In this document: in pieces, positions 40,600 through 53,548 of the stretch
How positions within the stretch are numbered: the first letter of the stretch is position 1
Layout: every line of letters begins with the position of its first letter
Origin: Dirofilaria immitis
Lineage: Eukaryota > Nematoda > Chromadorea > Rhabditida > Onchocercidae
NCBI GenBank assembly: GCA_024305405.1
Contig: JAKNDB010000054.1
Location: forward strand, 62,001 to 126,000
Length of the DNA: 64,000 nucleotides
Reading direction: 5' to 3'
Notes under the pieces: generated by a model
What the model was told of the DNA's origin: nothing
The model's input: the letters and a program-made list of their open reading frames with translations, nothing else
Databases searched by the model: none
Position numbers and translations under genes: made by a program

Positions 40600-41080
40600 A
40601 GAATTATGGTCAGTAAATAAACTTAGAAACTTTCTCGGAAATTTGCATCAAGAAATGAAGAAGTAAGGAGAAGTCAATCTCTAAATTGAAAAACGATCAA
40701 GCAGCTTTAACGATAACTATACAAAAATATATAACTTAAGAAAAATGCAAACTTGAAAAATGGTAAAATAAATAGACTGCGATTTTGCGGCAAGAATCAC
40801 TGGTTTAGTGAGTTAAACTTATCTCAGTCTCAAAAAGAATGGAACGTTGGAGAAAATTAACGTTGTTCGAAATGCCTTGAATCTTTTAGGCATACGACAA
40901 CTAATTTCACAAGTTTCTATTTCCACTGAAAAGATCTCCACAATACAGCGCTACGCAAAATCAAATATAATGAAACATGTTGAACCATGAAAGGAGAAAA
41001 TTAACTCTGTGAACGTTATATTTAAAACGAAAAACAAAAGAATCAAAAAGCTAGAGAAGTTTTATTCTTAAGTAGAAAAA
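40600..41080 (+). pseudogene. Gag C-terminal remnant with zinc knuckles
   Basis: Broken frames carry RFCGKNHWF (about 40780-40806) and CSKCLESFRHTT (about 40867-40902), the paired CCHC-like knuckles at the gag-pol border of Pao elements. Several stops and frameshifts occur between them, and the gag N-terminus between 39.85 and 40.6 kb is not recognisable. Confidence 0.6.
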
Positions 41081-41086
41081 TTAAAG

Positions 41087-43550
41087 ATGTTAACACGCAT
41101 AAAATCAACATGCTTACGTATGAATTCAAGACGGGGCAGTAGGTTATTTGACACCAGTTCGGAATCATCATTTATTTCAAGAAATTTAACCCGGCGATTA
41201 TATTTAGAGGCAGGTGAAAGTGAAATGATAAAAATCGTTTCATTAATATTCAACATCCAATTTCATCTCCTGTTATACAACACTTAATTGAGATAAGAAT
41301 TACAAATTTAAGACAATATCCCTTAGTATTAACGTCATAGAATATTTAACGAATTTACTATAAATTATTTCATGTGACCAGCAAAATATATCTGCTATTT
41401 TGAATCAAACTCAATTAATGAGAAATTGGGAACGTCCTGATGTGATAATAGGAGCCTATTTAAGGAGAGTAAAACTATAAGGTTAGGATTCTCTTTAATA
41501 AATACACATTTGTCCGATATTAGCCGGAAGTGGATATATAAAAGCACTATCTAATTCTACCCTAGTAATAACTCGCACCAATTCGGATATTGTGTGAGCA
41601 TCGGATAAGGCTAAGTTATGCCAGCAACTGAATATTTTAATAAGAATTCCAGATATAGATTTTGGAAGTTCGAAGTTATAGTAGATAAAGAAAGCCTGAT
41701 AATGATGATAAGTATGCTCTAAAACGATTCAAGGAGAATGTCACAAAATTAACAGACGATACCAAATATCATGAGAATGGAATGAAATTAATTTCAAATC
41801 AAATGATAACTTTGGTTATGTTTGGGTCGTTTACAATCATTAATTAGAATAATTCGAAATTATGACTGCTTACTTCTTATGTATGACGAAATAATCAACG
41901 ATCAATTGCAATCCAATATTATTGAAAAGGTAAACAATAAAACAAATCAGACAGGTATTATTCATTATTTACTATATCATGAATTCAAATCCCAAGTAAA
42001 TATACCGCAGAACTTGAAATTGCTCCTGATTTAGATGGATCATTACTCCGTGAACAGTGAGTGAAAAATGTCATAATAACTGATATACGTTTCTTACAAT
42101 CGAAGTTACTTCAGACAGATAGGAACTGTACACGATTTTTATGGTCAAGGGATGTTAGAGGATGAATTATAAAAGATAATCTGGTATGCTGCAGATTTCA
42201 CAGAGTTCCGTTCCGGGGTAATATATTCCCTCTTTTACCTTCCGATACGCATTACGATTTGGAGTACTATAGAACCGAAAATAGCAGAAATTATTATGCA
42301 ACAATATAACGATGAAATACATCATATTGGTATAGCCCGTATAATTTCTAAGAAAACTGTATTAGATATCTAAAAGAAAAGCAGAAGCAAAGAGAGTATT
42401 AAACAAATGTATAGAATGTAAGCAATGGAAGGCCAAATCATTCAAGTTATCACTTATGCCAAATTACCGTGAAAGTGAATCAAATGTTCAAAACATTCGC
42501 TTGGATTTAATTATTTGGTCCACCCTGTCAAAGACGAGCCAAGAATAAAAAAAGAGGTGGATAGCCTTATTTACCTGATTCACTATGCAGCGATATATTT
42601 AGAATTAGCAGTTAACTAATTTTCTGACTTTACTTAGAAAGATGTACCATGACGTAGTTATCCTGAACTAATTCTATCATACAATGCTAGTCAATTCCAA
42701 TTAGTTTTCTAGATTATAAAGAAACAAGATCGCAATTGAATAATTTTCTCACGAATGGAGGAATGATATGGCATATAAGCCAAAAGTACCATGAAGCGGA
42801 GGAATTTATGAAAGGATAGTCGCTTTCAGAATGAGCACTTTGAGGAAGGCTACTAGGTAGTTATTAAAGGAAAAGGATTTAATAACTAATAACAAAAACA
42901 GAAAGTATACTTAATATTTGCCCATTAACTTATGTAAACTTTGATTATTCAACAATTTTACTCTGATAGATTTTGTCTCTCCTAATGCTTCATTATTTAC
43001 ACCAATTAACGATGATAATGACAAAGATGAATTTATTAGTTAAAAGTTAGATACTCAAGGAAAATTTATCAAGTGCTGGTCGAATACCTTGGAAATTCAT
43101 GATACATTTTGGGAAATATGGAAAGACGAAATTTGAATAGATTAAGAAAACGTGCACAACAGGAACACAAATCCCTTAGAAGTTTAGAAACAAGAATCTT
43201 CCGGAAGAAGAAATTATATTAATAAACGAACAAACGGACTCTTCGCGGTATTTGGAAATTAACAAAGATAAAAAACTTAATATTGGTATTGATGGAAATG
43301 TAAAAGTGCTCTGATAGAATTATTCATTGGGAAACTTTTGAACCGACCAATAAATATCTTATATCCTCTAGGAATAAAGTGAAAGAATAAATTTGAAAGT
43401 TTCATAAATGAATTTCCAAAGTATTTGATTATGGAACAAAAAACATCTATAGCTCGAAGAATCAGAAGTGCAGCAAAAAATTCACTGATTTCAACTGCAG
43501 CAGAAAATGAGGAACCTATTGCCCGACGGATCAGAAGTGCGATATGATAG
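41087..43550 (+). pseudogene. Pol remnant: protease, partial RT, integrase
   Basis: Blocks in order: a protease relic at about 41141-41260 where the catalytic DTG reads DTS (LFDTSSESSFIS); a PDVIIGA block near 41436; an RT N-terminal block (IIHYLLYHEF near 41958) and TRFLWSRDV near 42131; an RT block like RFHRVPF near 42195; then a jump to the integrase zinc region (CIECKQWKAKSFKL near 42410-42455), the integrase C-terminal region (about 42770-42960, including a TESILNICPLTYV-type stretch) and a C-terminal tail ending ARRIRSA (about 43450-43545). Stops interrupt almost every block. Relative to intact BEL/Pao pol, part of RT near 42.0 kb and everything between the mid RT and the integrase are deleted. 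Confidence 0.75.
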
Positions 43551-43641
43551 CGAAGATTGGATATAACGATGAGAGAGGATATCATAATTCAACAAATCTA
43601 AATTTTTTCCTTCCGAAAGTTCTAATTTTGCCGACCGGAAA

Positions 43642-43963
43642 TGTCGAGAAAAAATTGGGATATAAAACAATTTTATCTAAATAACAAGCCATTTGTATTA
43701 TGATATCCTCTCTCATCGTTATATCCAAATTCGTATTATGATATGCTATCCTTTCTCACCTTTATATCCAATTTGTGTTATTATGTATTACCGTTCTCAT
43801 CTTTTCAGTTAAATAGTATTAGGACATCTCCCAGGAACAGATCCTTTTTCGTATACTAATATAAAAAAAATTCCCTATCTCAGTAAGTTATATGACAAGA
43901 ATCCGTCAACATGGCACTAAGACAAGAAATCGACATCGAGTGGATTACGAGGATTTCACAACA
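43642..43963 (+). repeat. 3' LTR of the BEL/Pao element
   Basis: 322 bp, 60 bp longer than the 5' LTR because a block of roughly 40 bp (TATTATGATAT...CTCATC...ATATCCAA) is present about three times (43693-43730, 43731-43773, 43774-43806), where the 5' LTR has one copy (about 39605-39650). Confidence 0.82.
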
Positions 43964-43968
43964 ATATG
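43964..43968. repeat. Target-site duplication, right copy (ATATG)
   Basis: Matches 39547-39551 exactly, next to the ACAACA end of the 3' LTR. Confidence 0.8.
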
Positions 43969-43989
43969 TACAAATTTCAAACAAACATA

Positions 43990-44275
43990 GGAATAATTAA
44001 GTAAATTAATTTATTGTGCGGAGTTATTAATAATACCGTATATTATATTATAAATAATAATTTAAAATAACTATAAAGATCTTAATGCTTTATATTCTTA
44101 TCAAATTATCATTTGTAAAAGAAACTAAAAATACCTATGTGAATTAATTAATTGTGCGGAGTTATTAACAATACCGTATATTATATTGCAAATAACAATA
44201 AATAACTAAACGAATATTAATGCTTTATATCTTATCAAATTATTATTCATAAAAGAAGTAACTTCTTAAAAGTAA
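43990..44275. repeat. Satellite block 1, two diverged 138-bp units
   Basis: GTGCGGAGTTATTAA recurs at 44016 and 44154. The unit is the same as in the larger array at 45.8-46.9 kb, and the second copy decays towards 44.28 kb. It begins about 20 bp after the retrotransposon's target duplication. Confidence 0.85.
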
Positions 44276-45085
44276 AAAAAATTATTAATCATGAAAGAAA
44301 TAACTTCTTGAAAGTAAAAACCTTCTATAATCAACTCTCATGGAGATAAAGTTTTGTATTATAAAAATATAAGTTACACGTTATTATTGATGAGGTATAA
44401 ATCTAAAAGTTTTCTAATTTTAAAACGAATGGATTCATATTAATGGAAATTACTAAAATAAGACTTATAAATTGTGATGTATTTTTATTGAGATGAGATG
44501 AAAGTAGATGAACGAATCTCTTGTCATTAATCAAATAATAATAACAGTCTATTCATACTGCATTCAAAAAGGAAAAGATAAACTAAAAACGAAGAGGTAA
44601 TAAGAAAGGATAAATAATATTAGGATAAAACGACCACCAACGATGCAATCAAACTATTCTTCATACTTTTTCTTGACTACATTATTAGGCTAATGGAAGT
44701 CATCTTATATATAACAGATATGGCATAATTTCAAAGAATGAAAGTGAATTGAAGGATTGAATAATTGAAAAGAAAAAAGCTAATGATGGTTATTTGATAA
44801 CTCCTGTCAAATAAGACGACATAAAAAATAGCCGATAAATGATTGCATCAAAAAGAAAAAAATTTCAAAGAGGAATGGTACGTTCAGAAAAAGATAAATC
44901 AAAATTTGCAAAAATTTTAGAAAGATTTTTTGCAATAAACTTACTGATATTTCTTACTTTTTCATTTTGGATACCAATTTGAAGAGAAGTTTAAGAAGAG
45001 AAATTCATTAGTTTTGTTATATATTGTTTTGAAAATATTGTGAAAAGTAATTCAGAAAAGAATTATTAACATTTCAAGATTCTTA

Positions 45086-45470
45086 GAATATGCACATATT
45101 TCATTTGTATATACTTATAATCTATTTGAAGTGATTCTAAAGCTAAATTGGCAGCATAAAATGTGAACTTATTATTATTTCTTATTTGTTTACCGTTTGT
45201 TTTCTTATGCTAAAGCTTGATCGTTTCTTTAATCTCATAAGTGAACGAATCATTTTTTCCATTATTTTTTCGTAATTTTGTCAGCTCTTGAAAATTCCAA
45301 AGATTGTTGAATTTAAATTAATTATGAACCAAAAAGAAGCATGTAAAGTTTTGCCCAGCCATAAAAACACTCACTCTTTTGAGGAATGATGCGGCATTTT
45401 TAATTATATTTTAAATTAACAAAAAGTAAAAATCGAATCAAAAGAATACGTAAAGTTTCATCTAATTATG
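45086..45470 (+). repeat. Dispersed repeat, copy 2
   Basis: Partner of 38277-38640, same orientation and 6.8 kb away. It ends about 340 bp before the second satellite block. No recognisable coding content. Confidence 0.7.
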
Positions 45471-45810
45471 AAAATGAAAAATTGAATATAAGCAATGATA
45501 GGACAATTTAATGAAAAATTGAATTAAAAAGTGACAGAATGACATTTAATGATAAGACAATATTTTTTTTTGCGTTACTATACTTTAAATCGACAGAAAA
45601 TAAAAGAAGAAAATGATGATTTGAATTTTAACATTATTTTTAAAATAAGACTTTGCGTAGTTAAAACAAGTGATTTAGAGTGAAAAGAGAAAAATTAAAC
45701 TGAGTGGTTCATTTCGAAAAATTATCCTTGAGAAAAAATATTTGTCATTTTAAGAAATTAAAGTTTTATTGATGAAAAGAAATCATGCTTATAAATTTAC
45801 CGGTAAATTA

Positions 45811-46890
45811 GAAATACTACATAAATTAATTTGTTGTATGGGGTTATTAACGATATCGTATATTATATCATAAATAATACTTAGTAAATAACTATAAAGA
45901 TTTTAATGCTTTATATTCTTATCAAATTATCATTTGTAAAAGAAACTAGGAAAATCTATGTAAATTAATTAATTGTGCGGAGTTATTAACAATACCGTAT
46001 ATTATATCATAAATAATACTTAGTAAATAACTATAAAGATTTTAATGCTTTATATTCTTATCAAATTATCATTTGTGAAAGAAACTAAAAATAACTATGT
46101 AAATTAATTAATTGTGCGGAGTTATTAACAATACCGTATATTATATCATAAATAATACTTAGTAAATAACTATAAAGATTTTAATGCTTTATATTCTTAT
46201 CAAATTATCATTTGTAAAAGAAACTAGAAAAATCTATGTAAATTAATTAATTGTGCGGAGTTATTAACAATACCGTATATTATATCATAAATAATACTTA
46301 GTAAATAACTATAAAGATTTTAATGCTTTATATTCTTATCAAATTATCATTTGTAAAAGAAACTAGAAAAATCTATGTAAATTAATTAATTGTGCGGAGT
46401 TATTAACAATACCGTATATTATATCATAAATAATACTTAGTAAATAACTATAAAGATTTTAATGCTTTATATTCTTATCAAATTATCATTTGTAAAAGAA
46501 ACTAGAAATACCTATGTAAATTAATTAATTGTGCGGAGTTATTAGCAATACCGTATATTATATCATAAATAATACTTAGTAAATAACTATAAAGATTTTA
46601 ATGCTTTATATTCTTATCAAATTATCATTTGTAAAAGAAACTAGAAATACCTATGTAAATTAATTAATTGTGCGGAGTTATTAGCAATACCGTATATTAT
46701 ATCATAATTAATAGTAAATAACTATTAAGGTTTTAATGCTTTATATCCTTATCAAATTATCATTTATGAAAGAAACTAGAAATACCTATATAAATTAATT
46801 CATTTCGCGAAATTATTAACAATACCGTACACGTCATATATAATTTTTAATAATAAACAACTATAAGGATCCTAATTTGTTATATTTTGC
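45811..46890. repeat. Satellite block 2, about eight units of 139 bp
   Basis: The landmark GTGCGGAGTTATTA lies at 45975, 46114, 46253, 46392, 46531 and 46670, spaced exactly 139 nt. There is a diverged first unit (GTTGTATGGGGTTATTAAC near 45833) and a diverged last unit (near 46806). Inner units are almost identical and outer units have drifted, as expected from unequal crossing-over. Each unit also has ATACCGTATATTATATCATA and AATGCTTTATATTCTTATCA. Confidence 0.93.
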
Positions 46891-47226
46891 CAAATTATCA
46901 TTGACAAAATTTATCTTTGGGAAAAACTAAAATTAAACATTTATCATTTTAAGAAATTGCAATCTTTCTATATACTAATCTTTGATAATAAAAGAAAACG
47001 TAATAGCTTTTCAAAAAAAAAAAAAAAAGGGGAAAGTGCTTATATTTTATTAAAATACAGAAGGCATTATTTCATATCCCTTTTGTTAACCTTATTTTTC
47101 AATAATATCATATTTATACAAATGATAGTATTTTTCCTAAAATGATAATAAGGCAATGATAAAATACTAAAATTTGTGGTAATCATGTCCTAATGAATAT
47201 ATATATATATATATACATATAGATAC

Positions 47227-47383
47227 CAATGGAACAGAGAATCGTCCAGAGTTGTATCACGTGAGTGCTATCATATAATTGTTTTGAATTTCCAAGGTCT
47301 GTAATTCTAATCTGATCATTTATATTTGATAACCATACTAAATAAACGCACCATATTGCAAAAACACTACAGCTCTTTTTCAT
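47227..47383 (-). CDS. Possible first exon of a small secreted protein (hypothetical)
   Basis: Starts MKKSCSVFAIWCVYLVWLSN, which resembles a signal peptide, continues NINDQIRITDLGNSKQL, and ends at a GTATCT donor after 52 codons and one base. An acceptor-like TTTTCAAAAATTCAG lies 16 nt before the ATG, which would suit trans-splicing. The base composition is less AT-rich than the surroundings. No downstream exon was identified in the satellite-containing region to the left, and no family was recognised, so this could be chance. Confidence 0.25.
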
Positions 47384-50300
47384 TGATCTAATTTATGCCC
47401 TGAATTTTTGAAAACGCATGTCGCTGAAATCACGATGAGAACCCAACGAATTATTAGTTCCTTTGTTTTGAATTTAACATTGCTAGGTATATGCTGTATG
47501 TGTAGATTTGCTGTGTAATGTAAAATGTAATTGTCGACCCATTGTATCTATGAGCTATGAAAAACTGCTCCACATTAACTAAAGCTCTATTTCTTGTAGT
47601 CGTAGAATAGTCCTCCACTTACGAGAAAGAAGAGGGTACTGAGCAATAAAGTCATTTTTAAAGATGTGCTTTAACGAGGTCAGTTGGAATGGGTATGTCG
47701 AGCAGATTATTTATGTTTTCTTTTCCCCAGAGTTATGATGTTGTCATTAAAATTTTCTTATTGATATTATTATCATTGAATTTGTATTATTTATATTCTA
47801 ATCGCTGCGTCCATTGGGATGTTATCAAATTTATCGTAACAAAGATTTCATTACCCAAGTTTGAGATGCTATTATTTAAATGCCAAAAGTATCCTCGATC
47901 TTTGTCACGATTTAAAAATTAACGACGAAACAGGAAAATGGTATGACATTTGAAATATCTATATAAAACAAATCACCTACTGAAAACAACTGATTTTGGG
48001 TGACGAATGTTATTGCTTGAATATAAGGAAAGATTAAATTACCAGCTATTTATATAAAAAATAATAACGATTAGTTTTATATTTTTAGTAAATTCAAAAT
48101 CACTATTTTAACTTCATTGCTCGACTATTATTATTTATTTGTCCACTTCCGTTTTTATATATCCTGTTAAGCCTCATAAATGTTAAACTTCCTATAAATT
48201 TAAGAACGACAAAGTTTGATATAGATATTTCAATACTAAAACTATTCTAAATGTCTTGATTGGTTTGATGACAATAATTTAGTTTAATTAATTCTGATTA
48301 GTTAAGACATAATAATAATGATAATATCTATGAGGCTTCTATTAACACTACAGGCCTTTATTTGATTATTATACTGTATAATAAAACAGACGTAGTTTGT
48401 AAAAAAAATGATTAAATGTTAACATTTTGCAATGGAACAAAGTTAATTTGTATTTTCTATTTTTTAAACTTGCAAATAATTAAAACGAAATTTTATAAAA
48501 ATGTATGCTATAAGAATACATGCGCAAAAAGGTTCTTAAACATAAACGAACAAAGTATGGAAAGAGAAATCGATGATATGATTATACTGACTAAAAAATC
48601 TTATCAGTTAATCAACTTAGAAATTTATATCACAGTTCTGAACGCTTTATCTAAATTTTTATAACAAATAAATAAATTTTTGCTAAATTTTAGTTTGGAA
48701 AAACTGAATCGTTTTCAAGATACTTCATAAGTTTTATCCTAAATTTATCAACAATTCTTGACATTTCAAAATCCAAAGACGTAATGGCGGTTAGAAAAGA
48801 AAGATTATGGAAAACATATTAGAAATTTGAATAAGTTATGATAATAAATGAACATTTTTCATATAACATTTATATTAACATATATCATATCATACTTAAC
48901 TAAATTTTAACATTCATATTATCATTACCATATTATACTTGTACAAATGAATTTGATTAGCTAAGAAATAAATTTTTTAAATAAATTATTTACAAAATTA
49001 ATCGCATTCATTTATTCCTTTCTAAAGCATATCATTGATAAGAATGTTCTGAGGAATAAAATGAGCGGGAATATATTTACTTAATAATTCTCAATAATAA
49101 TACTAAAAGACAAAATTTTAAAAGTGAATTTGTCCCATATCGTTCTATTTTTAACAAAATGAATTACTGATAGTAACTTTGATTTTCTTTTTATTATTAT
49201 TTAAAACATACAAAATTCAATCAGTCAAATAAATTATTGAAATAAACTAGAAACATTTGTTTTGAATATTGGCCTAGATCATCGCCTAATTTAAATGAAT
49301 GAATTTGAATTTGACTAACTTATTTTTAAATTTGAAATTTAGGTTCAATTATGATTGTTTCTAAAGATGATAGAATGTGTGTGAAATGAATAAATAAATG
49401 AATAAGTGAGTGAATAAATGATTGAAACATTTTCAATATATTTGCTACAACCTGACATTATGTTCAGTTAATTATGATAATTTATTTTAATCAAAAACAT
49501 GCTATTTTCCTAATAATAAATGCGTGGGTAATACATGAATATATGAAAGATTATTAAAATAGAGAAAAATATAAAAATTATATCAAAACTAAAATGGTGT
49601 AAACAATTAGCGAGCAATCTAAATCAGCTAATTTTAACTAAATTGGAAATTTATTGATACAAATGTTTCTAAAAGAAAATGAGTTACTACTGTAACTAAT
49701 TGAAAAAGATATTATTATTGAAATGTCAAACTTAATAACATACAATTTATAAAGAAATGATTTGCTTTTATCAACATATGAAAGATTTAAATGTTTTCTA
49801 ATTATTTTATTTTTAGCTATTTTTTAAAATCAGCTATTAAATCATATTTATCGCTTTTCAAATTGCTTTGTCTTTGATTAGTTTTCAAGAAGAAAAGCAA
49901 AATTCTCCAAAGATGTAATTTGACAAATATGCATATCTAATATTATAACAATATTGCTAAACTGTTGACGATTTTGTTGCATACTGTAGTAAGTCCTTCA
50001 TCTTGCTAATCATTTCAAAAATAAACAATATTTTCAACTTCAGAAATTTCATTAACAATTCAAGCAATCAACGAGCGTAGAAAAATATTCAGTCATTTAG
50101 AAAAATTATGAATACTATTTTCATTTCAAGCGAAAAAAAAAGTTTTTTTAAATTAAAGTTGTTAAAAATACATCAGCCAATATTTCATATTCAAAAAATG
50201 ATGAAAAATCTGAATAGTTTATTAGATCTGAACTATTTTGAAAAAATTCATGCTACAATTTTGCAATATTCATTTAAATAATAAATCATAAAACTTTGAC

Positions 50301-53300
50301 CATTATCATCTGTAGAGTTGCATCAGCTGGCAAATCTATTATAATTGAAGCTGTCAATTTGATATCTTATTTACTCGCCGGTTGTCCTCATTTGTGCTTC
50401 ATAAAATTATTTTTTTTTCAACAAATTGAAATGATATATAAATTCAAATGAAAATAGAGAGAAATTAAGTCTATCTAATATCTATCTCACTGTTTATTAA
50501 GTATTAAAATTTATAAACTTCATTTTCATATGTTAAAAACAATAGTATATTTAGTAAATCCTTTATTTGTTTACTTGCTATAAAAAAATATGGAAGAATG
50601 ATGAGAACAAAAAAGCGAAGATCGATCTAAATGACAAAATGATCTCGCAGATAAAATAAAGAAACAAAAGGAAATTGAAATTAAAAATCTCCATCGTATT
50701 TTTAATTTATGCAATTTCAATTCTTTCATTTGATATATGTACTAATTTTATTGGTGAAAAATGAATCGTGTGTAATTAATAGTATGTAAATTTCATAGTG
50801 AATAGATGTCACAATTTTAAATGAGATAACCTATTTTCCAATATTATTATAATATTTTGGATCGAAATTGAAAGAATCATAATACGGCTAAATAGTGATC
50901 ATAAATGCTGTAAATTTTAAGTTTCAGAAACTCAAAAATATTTTTAATTCAAATTCGCAAAAAAGAATTTAATGCAAAATTTGAAAAAATCTAATATTTT
51001 TATCTTTCCCATTTTTCAAAAATAATTTTCTTTTCATATTTCCCGAAAAGTTTTGATTAAACCTAAATTTTTCGAAATAAATTATATTTTAATCATTCAA
51101 CGATTAGCTATCAAAATGATAAGTTTAACTAGCAGTTATTGGATTCTTACTTATTATACTTAATTTGACTTCTTGTTATTTAAAGAAATGCAATAATTTG
51201 TTTTTTATCTAAAAATAGTTGGAAAAACGAAAGTATACGATGCAAATTATAAATTACCAAAGATTATTCATATGTTAAGTTCTAAAAATTCTAAAAAAGC
51301 TTTATATAATATAAATTCATTATGTCACTCAAAAAAAAAAACTTTTTATGAATGAACCTTAAAAGCTTAAATATTACAAAAGGAATGCGTTGAAGCCGAA
51401 GATTTTCTGTATCATATCTAATTTAGAAACTAAGAATTTTAAAACAACAACTTTACTTTCATTTTTAAAGGATAAGTTAATTATTGAAGAAAACAATGGA
51501 AATGGTTAACTTTTAGGAGAATGACTTCTCATAGCTTAGTATTTTATAGAAAAATAACTCATCAGAGATCAAATAATTTTAATAAAATGACTTATTCGTG
51601 AATAATTTAATGAAATGGCCTATTTCAATCTGCTTCCTAAATGAAGTTATTAAGATTAAAAATGCATCCAAAATTCTTCATATGTAATTGGCAGCTAAAT
51701 CAAAAATTATCATAATTATGTAAATAAAAAAATTTGATAAATAATTTCGAAATCTTAGTTTCTTTCTGCTGAACAGAGATTTATGCCAAACATACATTGA
51801 CATTTTAACGAGAAGTTAGCGAATATTATTTCAGTTTCAATTCCAATTTTGTCTATTAATTTATGCTAAATCTTAACTTTTTGGTATCAAAAAAATTAAT
51901 GGCTTATTTTTGTCGATTTTATTTTATATTTATTTGCTTACGATATTAATTCGTTTGTTGCGATTGTTATTGTTGTTGTTTCAAGAGATAATTCCCATTC
52001 AGAAATCAAAAAAATAAAAACTTTGTACTAACTTACATATCGAGTACTTATTATTGTACTAAAATACTGAAATTAGAAAATTACGTACTAACTTTTCAAA
52101 TGCTTAACATTGCACTGAAATACTGAAATGGAAAAAATTATGCGCTAACTTATAATCTGAATAACAAAATGAATCATGCTAACACCAAACATCAAAATTA
52201 CATTCTAAATTTTGTCATCTTTTTTGCTATTACATGTATCACTATTGTTCTATTTCATATAATGAAGCAAATGATCTAACTTCATTGATAAGGAAACGAG
52301 AAGAAAGATCGTCAAATTTATTCCATCTCGAAAATGATAGATTAATTAAAAATTGGAAAAAAAACGATAAATGAAGGACAAACAAACAAATAATGGAATT
52401 TTAGTCATATATTTCTTTTATCCTAAAATTATTTCAATTTTTTTTATAACTTTAATTTTAAACTTATTGATAGCCAAAAATAGTTATTTACATATGAAAT
52501 TAAGCATTGTTTATTAGTATGCAAATATATTTATGGCTATTGTTCGATATTATCGTTTATATTTTAGGATAGCAATAATGGCAAACAGAAAGGGCTAATT
52601 TTGTTTGGTGTCTAATTGCAATGATGAGATTTTCTCAAGATTCAACTGGCCAACTTAAATGCTATATCTTCAACGTTTTACAATTTCTCAATATAAGCAA
52701 TCTGTTTCAAAATAAATCATCCAAGTTTGGCTGTTGAAATATTTAGTGATATAGTGTTTCAACCATTCTCAAAATCAATTAATATTAGAGAAATTTGAAT
52801 TTGTTTTTCTGCAACATTATCTTATCAGCTTTGATTCATTTCTTTTCGCCACTTTTCTAATTTCCTAATTTCTTATTTGATCATATGTTAGCAAAATTAC
52901 AAATCAAAGTTATCATTAAACAAAAAATTGCATTACAAATTTATACCGATTGAAATTATCACGAATTTGCGTTAAAGGAATAGAAAAAAAAGTGATATTT
53001 GATTAATAATTCAAATATGCAAATAATATATTGAATTAAGATATTAAAATTTCTTATAAACTAACATTTAATAACTTGCAAATATATCGTCATATTTGAT
53101 ATACATGACAAAATTAGCATATCGTAGTATTTCTTCCTTCGATAATTTTTAATTTTCTTATTTTATATTATATATACTTTATGTAATTGCTATTTTATAT
53201 TTATTTTAAAGTATCCATTAGTATTTAATTGAGATTTTAAATTAAAATGTTATTAGGAACTTGTCAGATTATTTAAATTTTCAAAAAATGGTATCGAAAT

Positions 53301-53548
53301 TATACTTTGAGAATAAAGTTGCATTGTGATATGAACTTTAAATGCAACTTTCTGCGACATAATTTTAAGCCAAATTTGGCTAATCGAAAAGGAAGTTTTT
53401 ATCATTTGAAATGAATTATTTAGTAACCAAATTGTGTTAAGCTTTAGTTAAACTACTAATAAAATATAAACCATAAAATAAGTCGAATTATTACAGCTGA
53501 TAAATTAGTTTATCAACTTTTCTTTTCTCCAATTCTTATAACATTATT

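Larger units (their letters stand above)
39552..43963 (+). mobile_element. BEL/Pao LTR retrotransposon, internally deleted and inactive
   Basis: A 4.41-kb element bounded by LTRs that both start TGT and end in ATA or ACA (39552-39813 and 43642-43963). It is flanked by a perfect 5-bp target duplication, ATATG (39547-39551 and 43964-43968). The interior, read on the plus strand through many stops and frameshifts, shows in BEL/Pao order: a gag zinc-knuckle relic, an aspartic protease relic, fragments of reverse transcriptase, integrase, and the Pao-type tail with repeated ARRIRSA. The second half of RT, with the catalytic YxDD box, and RNase H are missing. It cannot be autonomous. Confidence 0.88.

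Noticed and set aside
48416..48664. 82-codon plus-strand frame (MLTFCNGTKLIC...)
   Set aside because: No signal peptide of good form, no family and no neighbouring exon; kept out for lack of support.
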